The translations under genes were made by a program, and so were the position numbers. From contig NZ_JBEPLU010000001.1 in NCBI RefSeq assembly GCF_040545335.1, positions 1,612,001 through 1,676,000 on the forward strand: 64,000 nucleotides of DNA, given 5' to 3'. Positions within the stretch are counted from its first letter, which is position 1. The number at the start of each line of letters is the position of its first letter. The notes under the pieces were generated by a model, which worked only from the letters and a program-made list of their open reading frames with translations, made no database searches and was not told the origin of the DNA. This DNA is from Phenylobacterium koreense. GTDB lineage: Bacteria > Pseudomonadota > Alphaproteobacteria > Caulobacterales > Caulobacteraceae. Positions 50,540 through 60,416 of this stretch are shown here, piece by piece.

Positions 50540-51976
50540 ATGGCCGAGCGGATGCTGAAATTCACGACGGTCGTGCGCACGACGCCGCAAAAGCGGGCGG
50601 CCGACGCCCGCTCGGGCGACTTCCATGAGATCTATGCGGACTTCATCGACGCCAAGGCGGCCGAGCAGGCTTCGCGCTGCTCGCAGTGCGGCGTCCCCTT
50701 CTGTCAGACTCACTGCCCGCTTCACAACAACATCCCCGACTGGCTGCGGATGACCGCCGAGGGCCGGGTGCAGGAGGCCTACGCCCTCTCCCAGGCCACC
50801 AACTCGATGCCGGAGATTTGCGGCCGGATCTGCCCGCAGGATCGCCTCTGCGAAGGCTCCTGCACCATCGAGCAGTCGGGCCACGGCACCGTCACCATCG
50901 GCGCGGTCGAGCGCTACCTGACCGACAAGGCCTGGGAGGAAGGCTGGGTCGAGCCGCTGCGCACCGGTCCCGACCGCGGCCTGTCCGTCGGGATCATCGG
51001 CGCCGGGCCGGCCGGTCTCGCCGCCGCCGAACGCCTGCGTGAAGCCGGCTACGCCGTCACCGTCTACGACCGCCACGACCGCGCCGGCGGCCTGCTGATC
51101 TACGGCATTCCCAGCTTCAAGCTGGAAAAGGAGGTGGTCGAGCGCCGCACGCGCCGCCTCGCCGAAGGCGGGGTCGAGTTCAGGCTCTCCTTCGAGGTCG
51201 GCCGCGACGCCTCCCTGCCGGAGCTGCGCGCCCGCCACGACTCCATCCTGATCGCCACCGGGGTCTATGCCGCCCGCGAGCTGGTCGCTCCCGGCGCCGG
51301 CTCGGCCGGGGTGACCGCGGCCCTGGACTATCTGATCGCCTCCAACCGGGTCGGGCTGGGCGACGACGTGCCCGAGTACGCCAGCGGGGAACTGAACGCC
51401 GAAGGCCGCGACGTCGTGGTGGTCGGCGGCGGCGACACCGCCATGGACTGCGTGCGCACCGCCGTTCGTCAGGGCGCGAAGTCGGTGACCTGCCTCTATC
51501 GCCGCGACCGCGCCAACATGCCCGGCTCGGCCCGCGAGGTCGCACACGCCGAGGAAGAGGGCGTTGTCTTCGAATGGCTGGCCGCGCCTCGCGCCGTCCT
51601 CGGAAAGGCCGACCGCGCCGATGGCCTGCGCGCTGTCCGCATGCGCCTGGGCGCGCCCGACGCCAGCGGCCGCCAGGCCCCCGAAGAGGTCGAGGGCGGC
51701 GACTTCGACCTGCCCGCCGGCCTGGTCATCAAGGCCCTGGGCTTCAATCCGGAAGACCTGCCGAACCTCTTCGGCGCCCCCGACCTCGGCGTCTCGCGCT
51801 GGGGCACGGTCAAGGCGGACTTCAAGACCATGCAGACCAGCCTCGAAGGCGTCTTCGCCGCCGGCGACATCGTCCGCGGGGCGTCGCTGGTCGTCTGGGC
51901 CATCCGCGACGGCCGCGACGCCGCCGACGCCATCCACCAATACCTCTCGCAGCGCGCGCTGCTGGCCGCGGAGTAA
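50540..51976 (+). CDS. gltD: Glutamate synthase (NADPH) small subunit
   Basis: The 478-residue flavoprotein subunit that passes NADPH electrons to GltB. It has two N-terminal [4Fe-4S] cysteine groups (CSQCGVPFCQTHCP and CGRICPQDRLCEGSC), the FAD-binding IIGAGPAGLAAAERLREAG, and the NADPH-binding VVGGGDTAMDCVRT. The ATG at 50540 has GGAGG upstream. The gene order gltD-gltB is the reverse of E. coli. The stop is 4 nt before the gltB start, so the pair is co-transcribed. Confidence 0.97.
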   Translation: MAERMLKFTTVVRTTPQKRAADARSGDFHEIYADFIDAKAAEQASRCSQCGVPFCQTHCPLHNNIPDWLRMTAEGRVQEAYALSQATNSMPEICGRICPQDRLCEGSCTIEQSGHGTVTIGAVERYLTDKAWEEGWVEPLRTGPDRGLSVGIIGAGPAGLAAAERLREAGYAVTVYDRHDRAGGLLIYGIPSFKLEKEVVERRTRRLAEGGVEFRLSFEVGRDASLPELRARHDSILIATGVYAARELVAPGAGSAGVTAALDYLIASNRVGLGDDVPEYASGELNAEGRDVVVVGGGDTAMDCVRTAVRQGAKSVTCLYRRDRANMPGSAREVAHAEEEGVVFEWLAAPRAVLGKADRADGLRAVRMRLGAPDASGRQAPEEVEGGDFDLPAGLVIKALGFNPEDLPNLFGAPDLGVSRWGTVKADFKTMQTSLEGVFAAGDIVRGASLVVWAIRDGRDAADAIHQYLSQRALLAAE

Positions 51977-51980
51977 GACC

Positions 51981-54900
51981 ATGAGCGATCATTTCTCCCC
52001 CGCTCGTCGCGGCGCTTCGGCCTCCGCCGCGGTGGGCAGAGACCTCGACCGGTATCTGCAAAACCGCGAGTTGCTCGCCGCCGCCCACGCCTACTCCCCC
52101 GCGGACGAGCGCGACGCCTGCGGCGTCGGCCTGGTCTGCGCGGTCGACGGCAAGCCGCGTCGCGAGGTGGTCGAGCTGGCCATCCGCGCGCTGAAGTCGG
52201 TCTGGCACCGCGGCGCGGTGGACGCCGACGGCAAGACCGGCGACGGGGCCGGCATCCTGCTCTCCGTGCCGCAGGACTTCTTCTCCGACCAGGTGACGCG
52301 CATCGGCCATGTCCTGCGCCCCGGCCCGATCGCCGTCGGCCAGGTCTTCCTGCCGCGCAACGACCTCTCGGCCCAGGAGTCGGCCCGCACCATCGTCGAG
52401 GCCGAGGCCCTGCGGTTCGGCTTCTATATCTACGGCTGGCGCCAAGTGCCGGTGAACACCGCCGTCATCGGCGAGAAGGCCAACGCCACCCGCCCCGAGA
52501 TCGAGCAGATCATGCTCTCGCCGCCCGCCGGCCTCTCGGGCGAGGCGCTGGAGCGCGCCCTCTTCCTCTGCCGCAAGCGGATCGAGAAGCGCATCGCCGC
52601 CGCCGGCATCCAGCACTTCTACCTGTGCTCGTTCTCGGCCCGGCAGCTCATCTACAAGGGCATGTTCCTCGCCGAGCACATCGACGCCTTCTATCCCGAC
52701 CTCTGCGACGAACGCTTCGCCGCGGCCGTGGCCATTTTCCACCAGCGCTATTCGACCAACACCTTCCCCGAATGGCGCCTGGCCCAGCCCTTCCGGATGC
52801 TCGCCCACAACGGCGAGATCAACACCAAGAAGGGCAACGTCAACTGGATGAAGTCCCATGAGATCCGGATGGCGGCCGACGCCTTCGGGGAGATGGGCGA
52901 CGACGTGAAACCGGTCATCCAGGACCCGCACGGCTCGGACTCCATGGCGCTCGACAACACCTTCGAGGTGCTGGTCCGCGCCGGCCGCGACGCGCCGATG
53001 GCCAAGGCCCTGCTGATGCCCGAGGCCTGGAACGCCCGCTCCGACGAGCAGATCAAGCCCGCCCACAAGGCGCTCTACGCCTACTGCAACTCGGTGATGG
53101 AGCCCTGGGACGGGCCGGCCGCCATCTGCGCCACCGACGGCCGCTGGGTCGTGGCCGGCAAGGACCGCAACGGCCTGCGCCCCCTGCGCGTCGCCTACAC
53201 CGAGGACGGCCTGCTGATCATGGGCTCCGAGGCCGGCATGTGCCGGGTCGAGGAAACCCGCATCGTCCGCAAGTCCCACATCTCGGCCGGCCGGATGGTC
53301 GCCGTCGACCTGGCCGAGGGCCGCCTTTACGGCGAGGACGAGATCGTCGACGAGCTCGCTGTCCGCCACCCCTACGACCAGTGGCTGGGCAACATGGTCG
53401 ACCTGGAGAAGCAGATCGCCCCCGGGCCCGAGCCCCGCGCCTACAGCCGCGAGGAGCTGGTCCGCCGCCAGGTGGCCGCCGGCCTCAGCCTGGAGGACAT
53501 CGAGCTGATCCTCGCCCCCATGGTCGAGGAGGGCAAGGAAGCCGTCGGCTCGATGGGCGACGACACGCCGCTGGCCGTGCTCTCCGAGCAGTACCGGCCG
53601 CTCTCGCACTTCTTCCGCCAGAACTTCAGCCAGGTGACCAACCCGCCGATCGACTCCCTGCGGGAGACCTCGGTCATGAGCCTGAAGACCCGGTTCAAGA
53701 ACCTCGGCAACATCCTGGCCCAGGACGAGGCTCAGACCGACGTCTTCGTGCTGGAAAGCCCGGTGCTCACCACCGGCATGTATCAGCGCATCGTCGAGAT
53801 CATCGGCGAGAAGAGCGTCGCGGTCATCGACTGCACCATGCCGATCCCGGCGGCCGAGAGCCGGCCGGGCGATGCTTTGCGCGCCAACCTCGACCGCATC
53901 CGCGCCGAGGCCGAGGACGCCGCCCTGCGCGGCTGCGCCACCATCGTCCTCACCGACGAGGCCAGCGGTCCAGGTCGCCTGGCCCTGCCGATGATCCTCG
54001 CTACCGGCGGCGTGCACTCCTCCCTCGTCGCCAAGGGCCTGCGCTCCTACGTCTCGCTGATCGTCCGTTCGGCCGAGTGCCTGGACACCCATTACTTCGC
54101 GGTGCTGGTCGGGGTCGGGGCCACGGCGGTGAACGCCTATCTCGCCCAGGAAAGCTTCCAGGACCGCCTCGACCGCGGCCTGGCCGGCGACCTGTCGCTG
54201 CGCGACGTCTGCCTCAACTACAAGCACGCCATCGAGGGCGGCCTCCTGAAGATCATCGCCAAGATGGGCATCGCGGTGATCTCCTCCTATCGCGGCGGCT
54301 ACAACTTCGAGGCCCTCGGCCTCTCCCGCGCCCTGGTGGCCGAGTTCTTCCCCGGCATGCCCTCGCGCATCTCCGGCATCGGTCTCGCCGGCCTCGAGGC
54401 CAAGGCGCTGGAGCTGCACCAGAAGGCCTGGGGCGCGGCCGCCATCTCCCTGCCGGTCGGCGGATTCTACAAGTCCCGCCACTCCGGCGAGAGCCACGCC
54501 TTCGAGGCGCGGATGATCCACACCCTGCAGCGGGCCTGCGAGACCGGCGACTACGCCGCCTTCAAGGCCTATTCCGCCGGCATGCGGCGGATGCCGATGA
54601 TCCAGCTCCGCGACCTCCTCGACCTGCGCTCGACCGAACGGCCGCTGAGCACCGACGAGGTCGAGAGCGTCAACGAGATCCGCAAGCGCTTCCTCACCCC
54701 CGGCATGAGCATGGGCGCCCTCAGCCCCGAAGCGCACGGCGTGCTCAACATCGCCATGAACCGGATCGGCGCGAAGAGCGTCTCCGGCGAGGGCGGCGAG
54801 GACCCGGCCCGCTACATGCCGCTGCCCAACGGCGACAACCCGAACTCGGCGGTCAAGCAGATCGCCTCGGGCCGCTTCGGCGTCACCGCCCAGTATCTCA

Positions 54901-56573
54901 ACGAGTGCCGCGAGATCGAGATCAAGGTCAGCCAGGGCGCAAAGCCCGGCGAGGGCGGCCAGCTACCCGGCTTCAAGGTCACCGAGCTGATCGCCCGCCT
55001 GCGCCACTCGACCCCGGGCGTCATGCTGATCAGCCCGCCGCCGCACCACGACATCTATTCGATCGAGGACCTGGCCCAGCTCATCTACGACCTCAAGCAG
55101 ATCAACCCGGAAGCCCGGGTCTGCGTGAAGCTCGTGGCCATGACCGGCATCGGCGCCATCGCCGCCGGCGTGGCCAAGGCCAAGGCGGACGTCATCCTGA
55201 TCTCCGGCAATGTCGGAGGCACCGGCGCCTCGCCCCAGACCTCGATCAAGTACGCCGGCGGCCCCTGGGAGATGGGCCTCTCCGAGGCCCATCAGGTCCT
55301 GACGCTCAACAACCTGCGCCACTCGGTCCGCCTGAGGGCCGACGGCGGCATGCGCACCGGCCGCGACATCGTCATCGCCGCGATGCTGGGCGCCGAGGAG
55401 TTTGGCATCGGCACCGCCAGCTTGATCGCCATGGGCTGCATCATGGTCCGCCAGTGCCATTCCAACACCTGTCCGGTGGGCATCTGCACCCAGGACGAGG
55501 ACCTGCGGGCCAAGTTCTCGGGCAGCGCCGAGAAGGTCATCAACCTCTTCACGCTCATCGCCGAGGAGGTGCGCGAGATCCTGGCCGGCCTCGGCTTCCG
55601 CACCCTGAACGAGATCGTCGGCCGCACCGACCTGCTGCAGCAGGTCTCCCGCGGCGGCGAGCATCTGGACGACCTCGACCTCAACCCGCTGCTGGTCAAG
55701 GCCGACCCCGGCCACCACGCTCCCTACTGCACGGTCGAGGGGCGTAACGAGGTGCCCGACACCCTGGACGCCCAGATCGTCCGCGACGCCGCCCCGCTGC
55801 TCGAGCGCGGCGAGAAGATGCAGCTCACCTACACGGTGCGGAACACCGCCCGCGCCATCGGCTCACGCACCTCCTCGCACATCGTCCGCCGCTTCGGCAT
55901 GGACGGCCTGCCGCCGGGCCACCTGACCGTCCAGCTCAAGGGCTCGGCCGGCCAGAGCCTGGGCGCCTTCGCCGTCCAGGGCCTGCGCATCGAGCTGACC
56001 GGCGAAGCCAACGACTATGTGGGCAAGGGGCTCTCCGGGGCGACCCTGGTGATCCGTCCCTCGCCCCACCTGGCCGCGCCGCAGGCCAACGCCATCATCG
56101 GCAACACCGTCCTCTACGGCGCCACCAGCGGCAAGCTGTTCGCCGCCGGCCGGGCCGGGGAGCGCTTCGGGGTCCGGAACTCGGGCGCCAGCGCCGTCGT
56201 CGAGGGCTGCGGGACCAACGGGCTGGAATACATGACCGGCGGCCGGGCCGTGGTGCTGGGGCCGGTGGGCTTCAACTTCGCGGCCGGCATGACCGGCGGC
56301 ATGGCCTATGTCCTCGATCCCGAAGACCGCCTGCCGACCATGCTCAACCGCGATAGCGTGCTCATCCAGCGGATCGGGACCCTCCACTGGGAGGCCGAGT
56401 TGAAGGCCCTGGTCGAGGAGCACGCCCGCGAGACCGGTTCGGTCTTCGCCGCCGACATCCTGCGCGACTGGGACCGCCACCTGCCGAAGTTCTGGCAGAT
56501 CGTGCCCAAGGAGATGGTCCACCGCCTCGACAAGCCGCTGGCCGAGGAGGAGGCCGTCCACCACCGGGCCTGA
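51981..56573 (+). CDS. gltB: Glutamate synthase (NADPH) large subunit
   Basis: 1,530 residues; makes two glutamates from 2-oxoglutarate and glutamine. The amidotransferase nucleophile is Cys47 in RDACGVGLVC, implying a 46-residue propeptide. Then come the FMN/synthase domain (VKLVAMTGIGAIAAGVAKAK, SGNVGGTGASPQTSIKYAG), the [3Fe-4S] cysteines in CIMVRQCHSNTCPVGICTQ and the C-terminal GXGXG beta-helix. ATG 51981 is where homology begins; the open frame reaches 138 codons into gltD without support. Confidence 0.97.
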   Translation: MSDHFSPARRGASASAAVGRDLDRYLQNRELLAAAHAYSPADERDACGVGLVCAVDGKPRREVVELAIRALKSVWHRGAVDADGKTGDGAGILLSVPQDFFSDQVTRIGHVLRPGPIAVGQVFLPRNDLSAQESARTIVEAEALRFGFYIYGWRQVPVNTAVIGEKANATRPEIEQIMLSPPAGLSGEALERALFLCRKRIEKRIAAAGIQHFYLCSFSARQLIYKGMFLAEHIDAFYPDLCDERFAAAVAIFHQRYSTNTFPEWRLAQPFRMLAHNGEINTKKGNVNWMKSHEIRMAADAFGEMGDDVKPVIQDPHGSDSMALDNTFEVLVRAGRDAPMAKALLMPEAWNARSDEQIKPAHKALYAYCNSVMEPWDGPAAICATDGRWVVAGKDRNGLRPLRVAYTEDGLLIMGSEAGMCRVEETRIVRKSHISAGRMVAVDLAEGRLYGEDEIVDELAVRHPYDQWLGNMVDLEKQIAPGPEPRAYSREELVRRQVAAGLSLEDIELILAPMVEEGKEAVGSMGDDTPLAVLSEQYRPLSHFFRQNFSQVTNPPIDSLRETSVMSLKTRFKNLGNILAQDEAQTDVFVLESPVLTTGMYQRIVEIIGEKSVAVIDCTMPIPAAESRPGDALRANLDRIRAEAEDAALRGCATIVLTDEASGPGRLALPMILATGGVHSSLVAKGLRSYVSLIVRSAECLDTHYFAVLVGVGATAVNAYLAQESFQDRLDRGLAGDLSLRDVCLNYKHAIEGGLLKIIAKMGIAVISSYRGGYNFEALGLSRALVAEFFPGMPSRISGIGLAGLEAKALELHQKAWGAAAISLPVGGFYKSRHSGESHAFEARMIHTLQRACETGDYAAFKAYSAGMRRMPMIQLRDLLDLRSTERPLSTDEVESVNEIRKRFLTPGMSMGALSPEAHGVLNIAMNRIGAKSVSGEGGEDPARYMPLPNGDNPNSAVKQIASGRFGVTAQYLNECREIEIKVSQGAKPGEGGQLPGFKVTELIARLRHSTPGVMLISPPPHHDIYSIEDLAQLIYDLKQINPEARVCVKLVAMTGIGAIAAGVAKAKADVILISGNVGGTGASPQTSIKYAGGPWEMGLSEAHQVLTLNNLRHSVRLRADGGMRTGRDIVIAAMLGAEEFGIGTASLIAMGCIMVRQCHSNTCPVGICTQDEDLRAKFSGSAEKVINLFTLIAEEVREILAGLGFRTLNEIVGRTDLLQQVSRGGEHLDDLDLNPLLVKADPGHHAPYCTVEGRNEVPDTLDAQIVRDAAPLLERGEKMQLTYTVRNTARAIGSRTSSHIVRRFGMDGLPPGHLTVQLKGSAGQSLGAFAVQGLRIELTGEANDYVGKGLSGATLVIRPSPHLAAPQANAIIGNTVLYGATSGKLFAAGRAGERFGVRNSGASAVVEGCGTNGLEYMTGGRAVVLGPVGFNFAAGMTGGMAYVLDPEDRLPTMLNRDSVLIQRIGTLHWEAELKALVEEHARETGSVFAADILRDWDRHLPKFWQIVPKEMVHRLDKPLAEEEAVHHRA

Positions 56574-56644
56574 GGCCCCCCTCTCCAATCGTCATCCCCG
56601 GCCGCGTGAGCGTGCCCGGGACCCGTACGCGCGCCGGCTCGATA

Positions 56645-57823
56645 CTATTCAGGCTCAACCCCGACATAGCGGGCGCGCGGCCGGATCAGCGCGCCGGTCT
56701 GCTCCTGCTCGATGGCGTGAGCGATCCAGCCGGCGCAGCGGGCGATGGCGAACAGCGCGAACGGCGCGTCCTCCGGCAGCCGCAGCGCCTTGGTCATGGC
56801 CACAAGGGCGAAGTCCACATTGGGCGGCAGGCCGGTGATGTTGGCCACCGCCGCCTGCAGCCGGGCCATCTCCGGCGTCGGCGCGAACCTCGCCAGCAGG
56901 GCCTGGGCGCGCGGGTCGCCCTCCGGATAGAGGTTGTGGCCGAACCCGGGGATCGCCCGGTCCTCGGTCAGGCGCGCCGCCACGGCCGCCCTGGGCCCTG
57001 CCGGCTGAGCCGCATCCCGCGCCAGGCCCTGCACCGCCGCAGCCGCGCCGCCATGCCGCGGTCCCGACAGCGCCGAAAGCCCAGCCAGCGCGGAGGCCGC
57101 CAACGAGGCGCCGGTGGAGGCCGCCACCCTGGCCGCGAAGGTCGAGGCGTTCAGCTCATGATCGGCCAGCAGCACCAGGGCGCGCCGGATCAGGTCCGCG
57201 CCCGGGCCGCCCGGACCGAGGCCCCAGGCCAGGGCCAGCCGGTTGGCGATCGCCCCACCGCCCACCTCGCCGGCCACGGCGTCGGTCAGCACGTCCAGCA
57301 GGGTCGCAGCCTCCACCGCCAGGGCCAGGGGGTTGCGGCCGCGCGCCGGCGGATCCTTCCCCGCCTGGATGGCCAGGGCCAGGAACGCCCGCGAGCGCAT
57401 GTCCGGCCCCTCCGGCGGCCGCGGCCGGTCGGTGCGCTTCAGCGCGGCCCCATGCCCGCCCCGCAGCAGCCGGGCCACCGCCTCCAGCGTCTCGGTCTCG
57501 GCGAGCTCCACCGCGTCGCGGCCCCGATAGAACAGCCGCCCGCCCGAAATCGTGGTGATGGCCGAGGCGAGCACCGGCTCGCCCCAGGCGATGGCCCCGG
57601 CCGCCACGTCCGAGACCTTGCGGCTGCGGCTCTTGCGGGCGGCCAGGGCCGCGATGTCGGCGGTGCGATAGAGGCTGCGACGAGGGTCCGCCGGATCGGC
57701 GCGGACCTGCACTCGCCCCCGGCTCACATAGGCGTAGAGGGTCTGCGGCCGCACGCCCAGCCGCGCGCGGGCCTCCTCGGCGGCGATCCATTCCGGCTGT
57801 CGGGCTGCGGCTTCGGCGGTCAT
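56645..57823 (-). CDS. Citrate synthase paralogue with fused N-terminal helix-turn-helix
   Basis: A 392-residue protein. The first ~65 residues are a MerR/excisionase-like HTH (WIAAEEARARLGVRPQTLYA, YVSRGRVQVRADPADPRRSL). The rest is citrate synthase. The two catalytic His lie in HELNASTFAARVAAS and GFGHNLYPEGDPRA, and the Asp in PNVDFALVAM. This points to a dual protein, either an enzyme with an autoregulatory DNA-binding arm or a regulator that uses the fold as a sensor. ATG at 57823. It is divergent from a second citrate synthase, with a palindrome in the 76-nt gap. Confidence 0.88.
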   Translation of the reverse strand: MTAEAAARQPEWIAAEEARARLGVRPQTLYAYVSRGRVQVRADPADPRRSLYRTADIAALAARKSRSRKVSDVAAGAIAWGEPVLASAITTISGGRLFYRGRDAVELAETETLEAVARLLRGGHGAALKRTDRPRPPEGPDMRSRAFLALAIQAGKDPPARGRNPLALAVEAATLLDVLTDAVAGEVGGGAIANRLALAWGLGPGGPGADLIRRALVLLADHELNASTFAARVAASTGASLAASALAGLSALSGPRHGGAAAAVQGLARDAAQPAGPRAAVAARLTEDRAIPGFGHNLYPEGDPRAQALLARFAPTPEMARLQAAVANITGLPPNVDFALVAMTKALRLPEDAPFALFAIARCAGWIAHAIEQEQTGALIRPRARYVGVEPE

Positions 57824-57826
57824 AGG

Positions 57827-57843
57827 TTGATTATATTGATCAA
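57827..57843. promoter_or_regulatory. Candidate operator between the two citrate synthase genes
   Basis: TTGAT-N7-ATCAA, with a nested TTGATCAA palindrome, lies just upstream of the HTH-fused citrate synthase in the 76-nt divergent gap, in a locally AT-rich patch. A TTGACG hexamer at 57846 may belong to the promoter of the plus-strand gene. A natural target of the fused HTH is the simplest idea. Confidence 0.45.
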
Positions 57844-57899
57844 GATTGACGCAAACAGCGTGGAGGCAAATATCGCGGCGAGCAACAGGAGATTTAGCC

Positions 57900-58982
57900 A
57901 TGTCCGATGGCCTTGAAGACGTCGTCGCCGCCAACACCGTCCTCTCCGAAGTCGATGGTCAGCGCGGCGTGCTGATCATCCGCGGCCACTCCCTGGACGA
58001 ACTGGCCGGCCGCACCCGTTTCGAGGAGGTCGCGCGTCTGTTGTTCGACGGGTTCTTCGACGACCTGCCGGCGGACCTGGCCCCGGGCCTCGCCGCCGCC
58101 CGACGCGAGGTGTTCGCCGAGGTCAGCGCCCTCGACACCGGCCTTCTCGACCGCAACCCGGTGGAGGGGATGCGCGCCCTCACCGCCCGCCTCGCCGACG
58201 GCGACGATCTGGCGACCGCCCTGCGCCTGCTGGCCGCGCCGGCGGTCTTCACCGCAGCCGTCGTCCGCGCCCAGGCCGGCCAGGCCCCGGTGGCGCCCGA
58301 CATCTCCCTCGGCCACGCCGCCGACATCCTGCGGATGCTGAGCGGCAAGGCGCCGAGCGCCCAGGAAGCCGCCGCCCTCGACACCTACCTCGTCACCGTC
58401 AGCGACCACGGCCTCAACGCCTCGACCTTCGCCGCCCGGGTCATCGCCTCGACTCGCGCGGGCCTCACCTCGGCGGTGCTTGGCGGGATCAGCGCCCTGA
58501 AGGGTCCGCTGCATGGCGGCGCCCCCGGTCCGGTCATCGAGATGCTGGACGAGATCGGAACGCCGGGCCAGGCCCGCGCCTGGATCGAAGCGGCGCTGGC
58601 CCGCGGCGACCGGCTCATGGGCTTCGGCCACCGCGTCTACCGCGTCCGCGACCCCCGGGCCGACGCCCTCAAGGCCGCCGTCCGCCGCCTGGACGACGGC
58701 GCGGGCGCGCGCCCCGGCCGCATCGCCTTCGCCGAAGCTGTGGAGGCCGCCGCCCTCGCCATCCTCAAGGAGCACAAGCCGAACCGGCCGCTGGACACCA
58801 ATGTCGAGTTCTACACGGCCCTGCTGCTGGAGGCCCTCGACTTCCCGCCCTCGGCCTTCACCTGCGTCTTCGCCATGGGCCGCGTCGCTGGCTGGATCGC
58901 CCACGCCCGTGAACAGGTCGCCGCCGGACGTCTGATCCGCCCGCAATCGGTCTATATCGGCCCGGCCCCACTGGCGGCGTAA
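57900..58982 (+). CDS. Citrate synthase / methylcitrate synthase family protein
   Basis: A 360-residue enzyme of the small citrate synthase type. The catalytic His residues are in HGLNASTFAARVIAS and GFGHRVYRVRDPRA. At the third catalytic position, usually Asp, the sequence reads TNVEFYTALLLEAL, so a Glu stands there. It may be a citrate, methylcitrate or related synthase. The ATG at 57900 has AGGAG at 8 nt. It is divergent from the HTH-fused paralogue, which may control it. Confidence 0.85.
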   Translation: MSDGLEDVVAANTVLSEVDGQRGVLIIRGHSLDELAGRTRFEEVARLLFDGFFDDLPADLAPGLAAARREVFAEVSALDTGLLDRNPVEGMRALTARLADGDDLATALRLLAAPAVFTAAVVRAQAGQAPVAPDISLGHAADILRMLSGKAPSAQEAAALDTYLVTVSDHGLNASTFAARVIASTRAGLTSAVLGGISALKGPLHGGAPGPVIEMLDEIGTPGQARAWIEAALARGDRLMGFGHRVYRVRDPRADALKAAVRRLDDGAGARPGRIAFAEAVEAAALAILKEHKPNRPLDTNVEFYTALLLEALDFPPSAFTCVFAMGRVAGWIAHAREQVAAGRLIRPQSVYIGPAPLAA

Positions 58983-58994
58983 GGCAAAGCGCCG

Positions 58995-59031
58995 ACAGAT
59001 GCTCCTCCGTTGGGGGAGCATCTGTCGGCGC
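58995..59031. repeat. Intergenic inverted-repeat element, copy 6
   Basis: AGATGCTCCTCCGTTGGGGG with an AGCATCT closing arm: the outer AGATGCTCC and GGAGCATCT are exact complements. TGTCGGCG follows, as in copy 1. It lies between two convergent genes and is a plausible shared terminator. Confidence 0.65.
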
Positions 59032-59035
59032 CAAA

Positions 59036-59779
59036 CTACCCGTGGCTCCCACACACCGGGCATTCCGGGTCGGCCCCGATCCGTACCGTCCGGCTCTCCC
59101 CGCTGAGCCCGTCATAGATCATCAGCCGCCCAGCCAGCGGATCGCCGGCCCCGGCGATGAGCTTGATCGCCTCCAGCGCCATCATCGACCCGATCACCCC
59201 GGCCAGGGCGCCGACCACGCCCACGGCGACGCAGGTTTCGGCCTCCGGGGGAATCTCCGGCACCAGGCAGCGATAGCAGGGCCGGCCGCGGAACACGCCC
59301 ACCTGCCCGGTCCAGCGCCCGATCGCGCCGGAAACCAGGGTGCGCTCGTGGCGCACGCAGGCCTCGTTGACCGCAAAGCGGGTGGCGAAGTCGTCGGTGC
59401 CGTCCAGCACCAGGTCCACCCCGGCCACCAGCGGCCCGACGTTGCACGGCTCCACGTGCACCGGCGCGCAGTCCACGTGCACGTGCGGGTTCAGCGCCCG
59501 AAGCTGGTCGGCCGCGGCCTCCACCTTGCGCCGCCCGACGTCGTCGCTGCGGAAGATCACCTGCCGCTGCAGGTTGGAAGTGTCGACCACGTCGGCGTCG
59601 GCCAGCACGATCCGCCCGATGCCGGCCGCGGCCAGATAGAGCGAGGCCGGCGCGCCCAGGCCCCCTGCCCCCACGATCAGCGCGCTGGCCGCCTTCAGTC
59701 TCTGCTGCCCCTGGCCGCCGACCTCGCGCAGCACCAGGTGGCGGGCGTAGCGTTCGACCTCGTCGTCGGTAAAGCTCAT
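59036..59779 (-). CDS. MoeB/ThiF family adenylyltransferase
   Basis: A 247-residue E1-like enzyme that adenylates the C-terminus of a sulfur-carrier protein (MoaD or ThiS type). It has the nucleotide motif [18 protein letters not shown], the Arg/Asn block [17 protein letters not shown], and zinc CxxC pairs in CYRC and CPVC. MoeB is most likely, but ThiF cannot be excluded. The ATG at 59779 is chosen; an ATG at 59794 is five codons upstream. It is divergent from hslV, 88 nt between starts. Confidence 0.9.
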   Translation of the reverse strand: MSFTDDEVERYARHLVLREVGGQGQQRLKAASALIVGAGGLGAPASLYLAAAGIGRIVLADADVVDTSNLQRQVIFRSDDVGRRKVEAAADQLRALNPHVHVDCAPVHVEPCNVGPLVAGVDLVLDGTDDFATRFAVNEACVRHERTLVSGAIGRWTGQVGVFRGRPCYRCLVPEIPPEAETCVAVGVVGALAGVIGSMMALEAIKLIAGAGDPLAGRLMIYDGLSGESRTVRIGADPECPVCGSHG

Positions 59780-59867
59780 CGACTGTCCGTCCATTCCGGG
59801 CGCGTCAGGGGCCTGCCTGGTCGCACCGCGCTTGACCTTGTCCGCCCCCCTGGCCACATCGAGAGCC

Positions 59868-60416
59868 ATGACGACAAGCTCGAACTTTCCAGATTGGCAC
59901 GGCACCACCATCCTCGCGGTGCGCAAGGGCGGCAAGACCGTGATCGCCGGAGACGGCCAGGTCTCCATGGGCCAGACCGTGGTCAAGGGCAATGCGCGCA
60001 AGGTCCGCACCCTGGCCGGCGGCAAGGTGGTGGCGGGCTTCGCCGGCGCGACCGCCGACGCCTTCACCCTGATCGAGCGACTCGAGGCCAAGCTCGAGCA
60101 ATATCCCGACCAGCTCGCCCGGGCCTGTGTTGACCTCGCCAAGGACTGGCGGACCGACCGCTATCTGCGCCGGCTGGAGGCCATGCTGCTGGTGGCCGAC
60201 AAGGAGTCGATCTTCACCGTCACCGGCGTCGGCGACGTGCTCGAGCCGGAAACCGGGGTCGCGGCCATCGGTTCGGGCGGCAACTACGCCCTGGCCGCGG
60301 CCCTGGCCCTCGCCGACACCGACCTTTCCGCCGAAGACGTGGCCCGCAAGGCCATGGCCATCGCCGCCAAGATCTGCGTCTACACCAACGGAGAACTCAC
60401 GGTTGAGAGCCTCTAA
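59868..60416 (+). CDS. hslV: ATP-dependent protease subunit HslV
   Basis: A 182-residue proteolytic subunit of the HslVU (ClpQY) protease. The mature enzyme has a catalytic N-terminal Thr in [16 protein letters not shown], and the fold continues with [21 protein letters not shown] short propeptide is removed. Homology starts at ATG 59868; an ATG at 59832 is also in frame. The next gene starts 14 nt before its stop. Confidence 0.96.
   Translation: MTTSSNFPDWHGTTILAVRKGGKTVIAGDGQVSMGQTVVKGNARKVRTLAGGKVVAGFAGATADAFTLIERLEAKLEQYPDQLARACVDLAKDWRTDRYLRRLEAMLLVADKESIFTVTGVGDVLEPETGVAAIGSGGNYALAAALALADTDLSAEDVARKAMAIAAKICVYTNGELTVESL

Noticed and set aside
51822..54737. A 971-codon minus-strand frame opposite gltB
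   Set aside because: Antisense shadow with Asp/Gly/His-rich composition; gltB is unambiguous.
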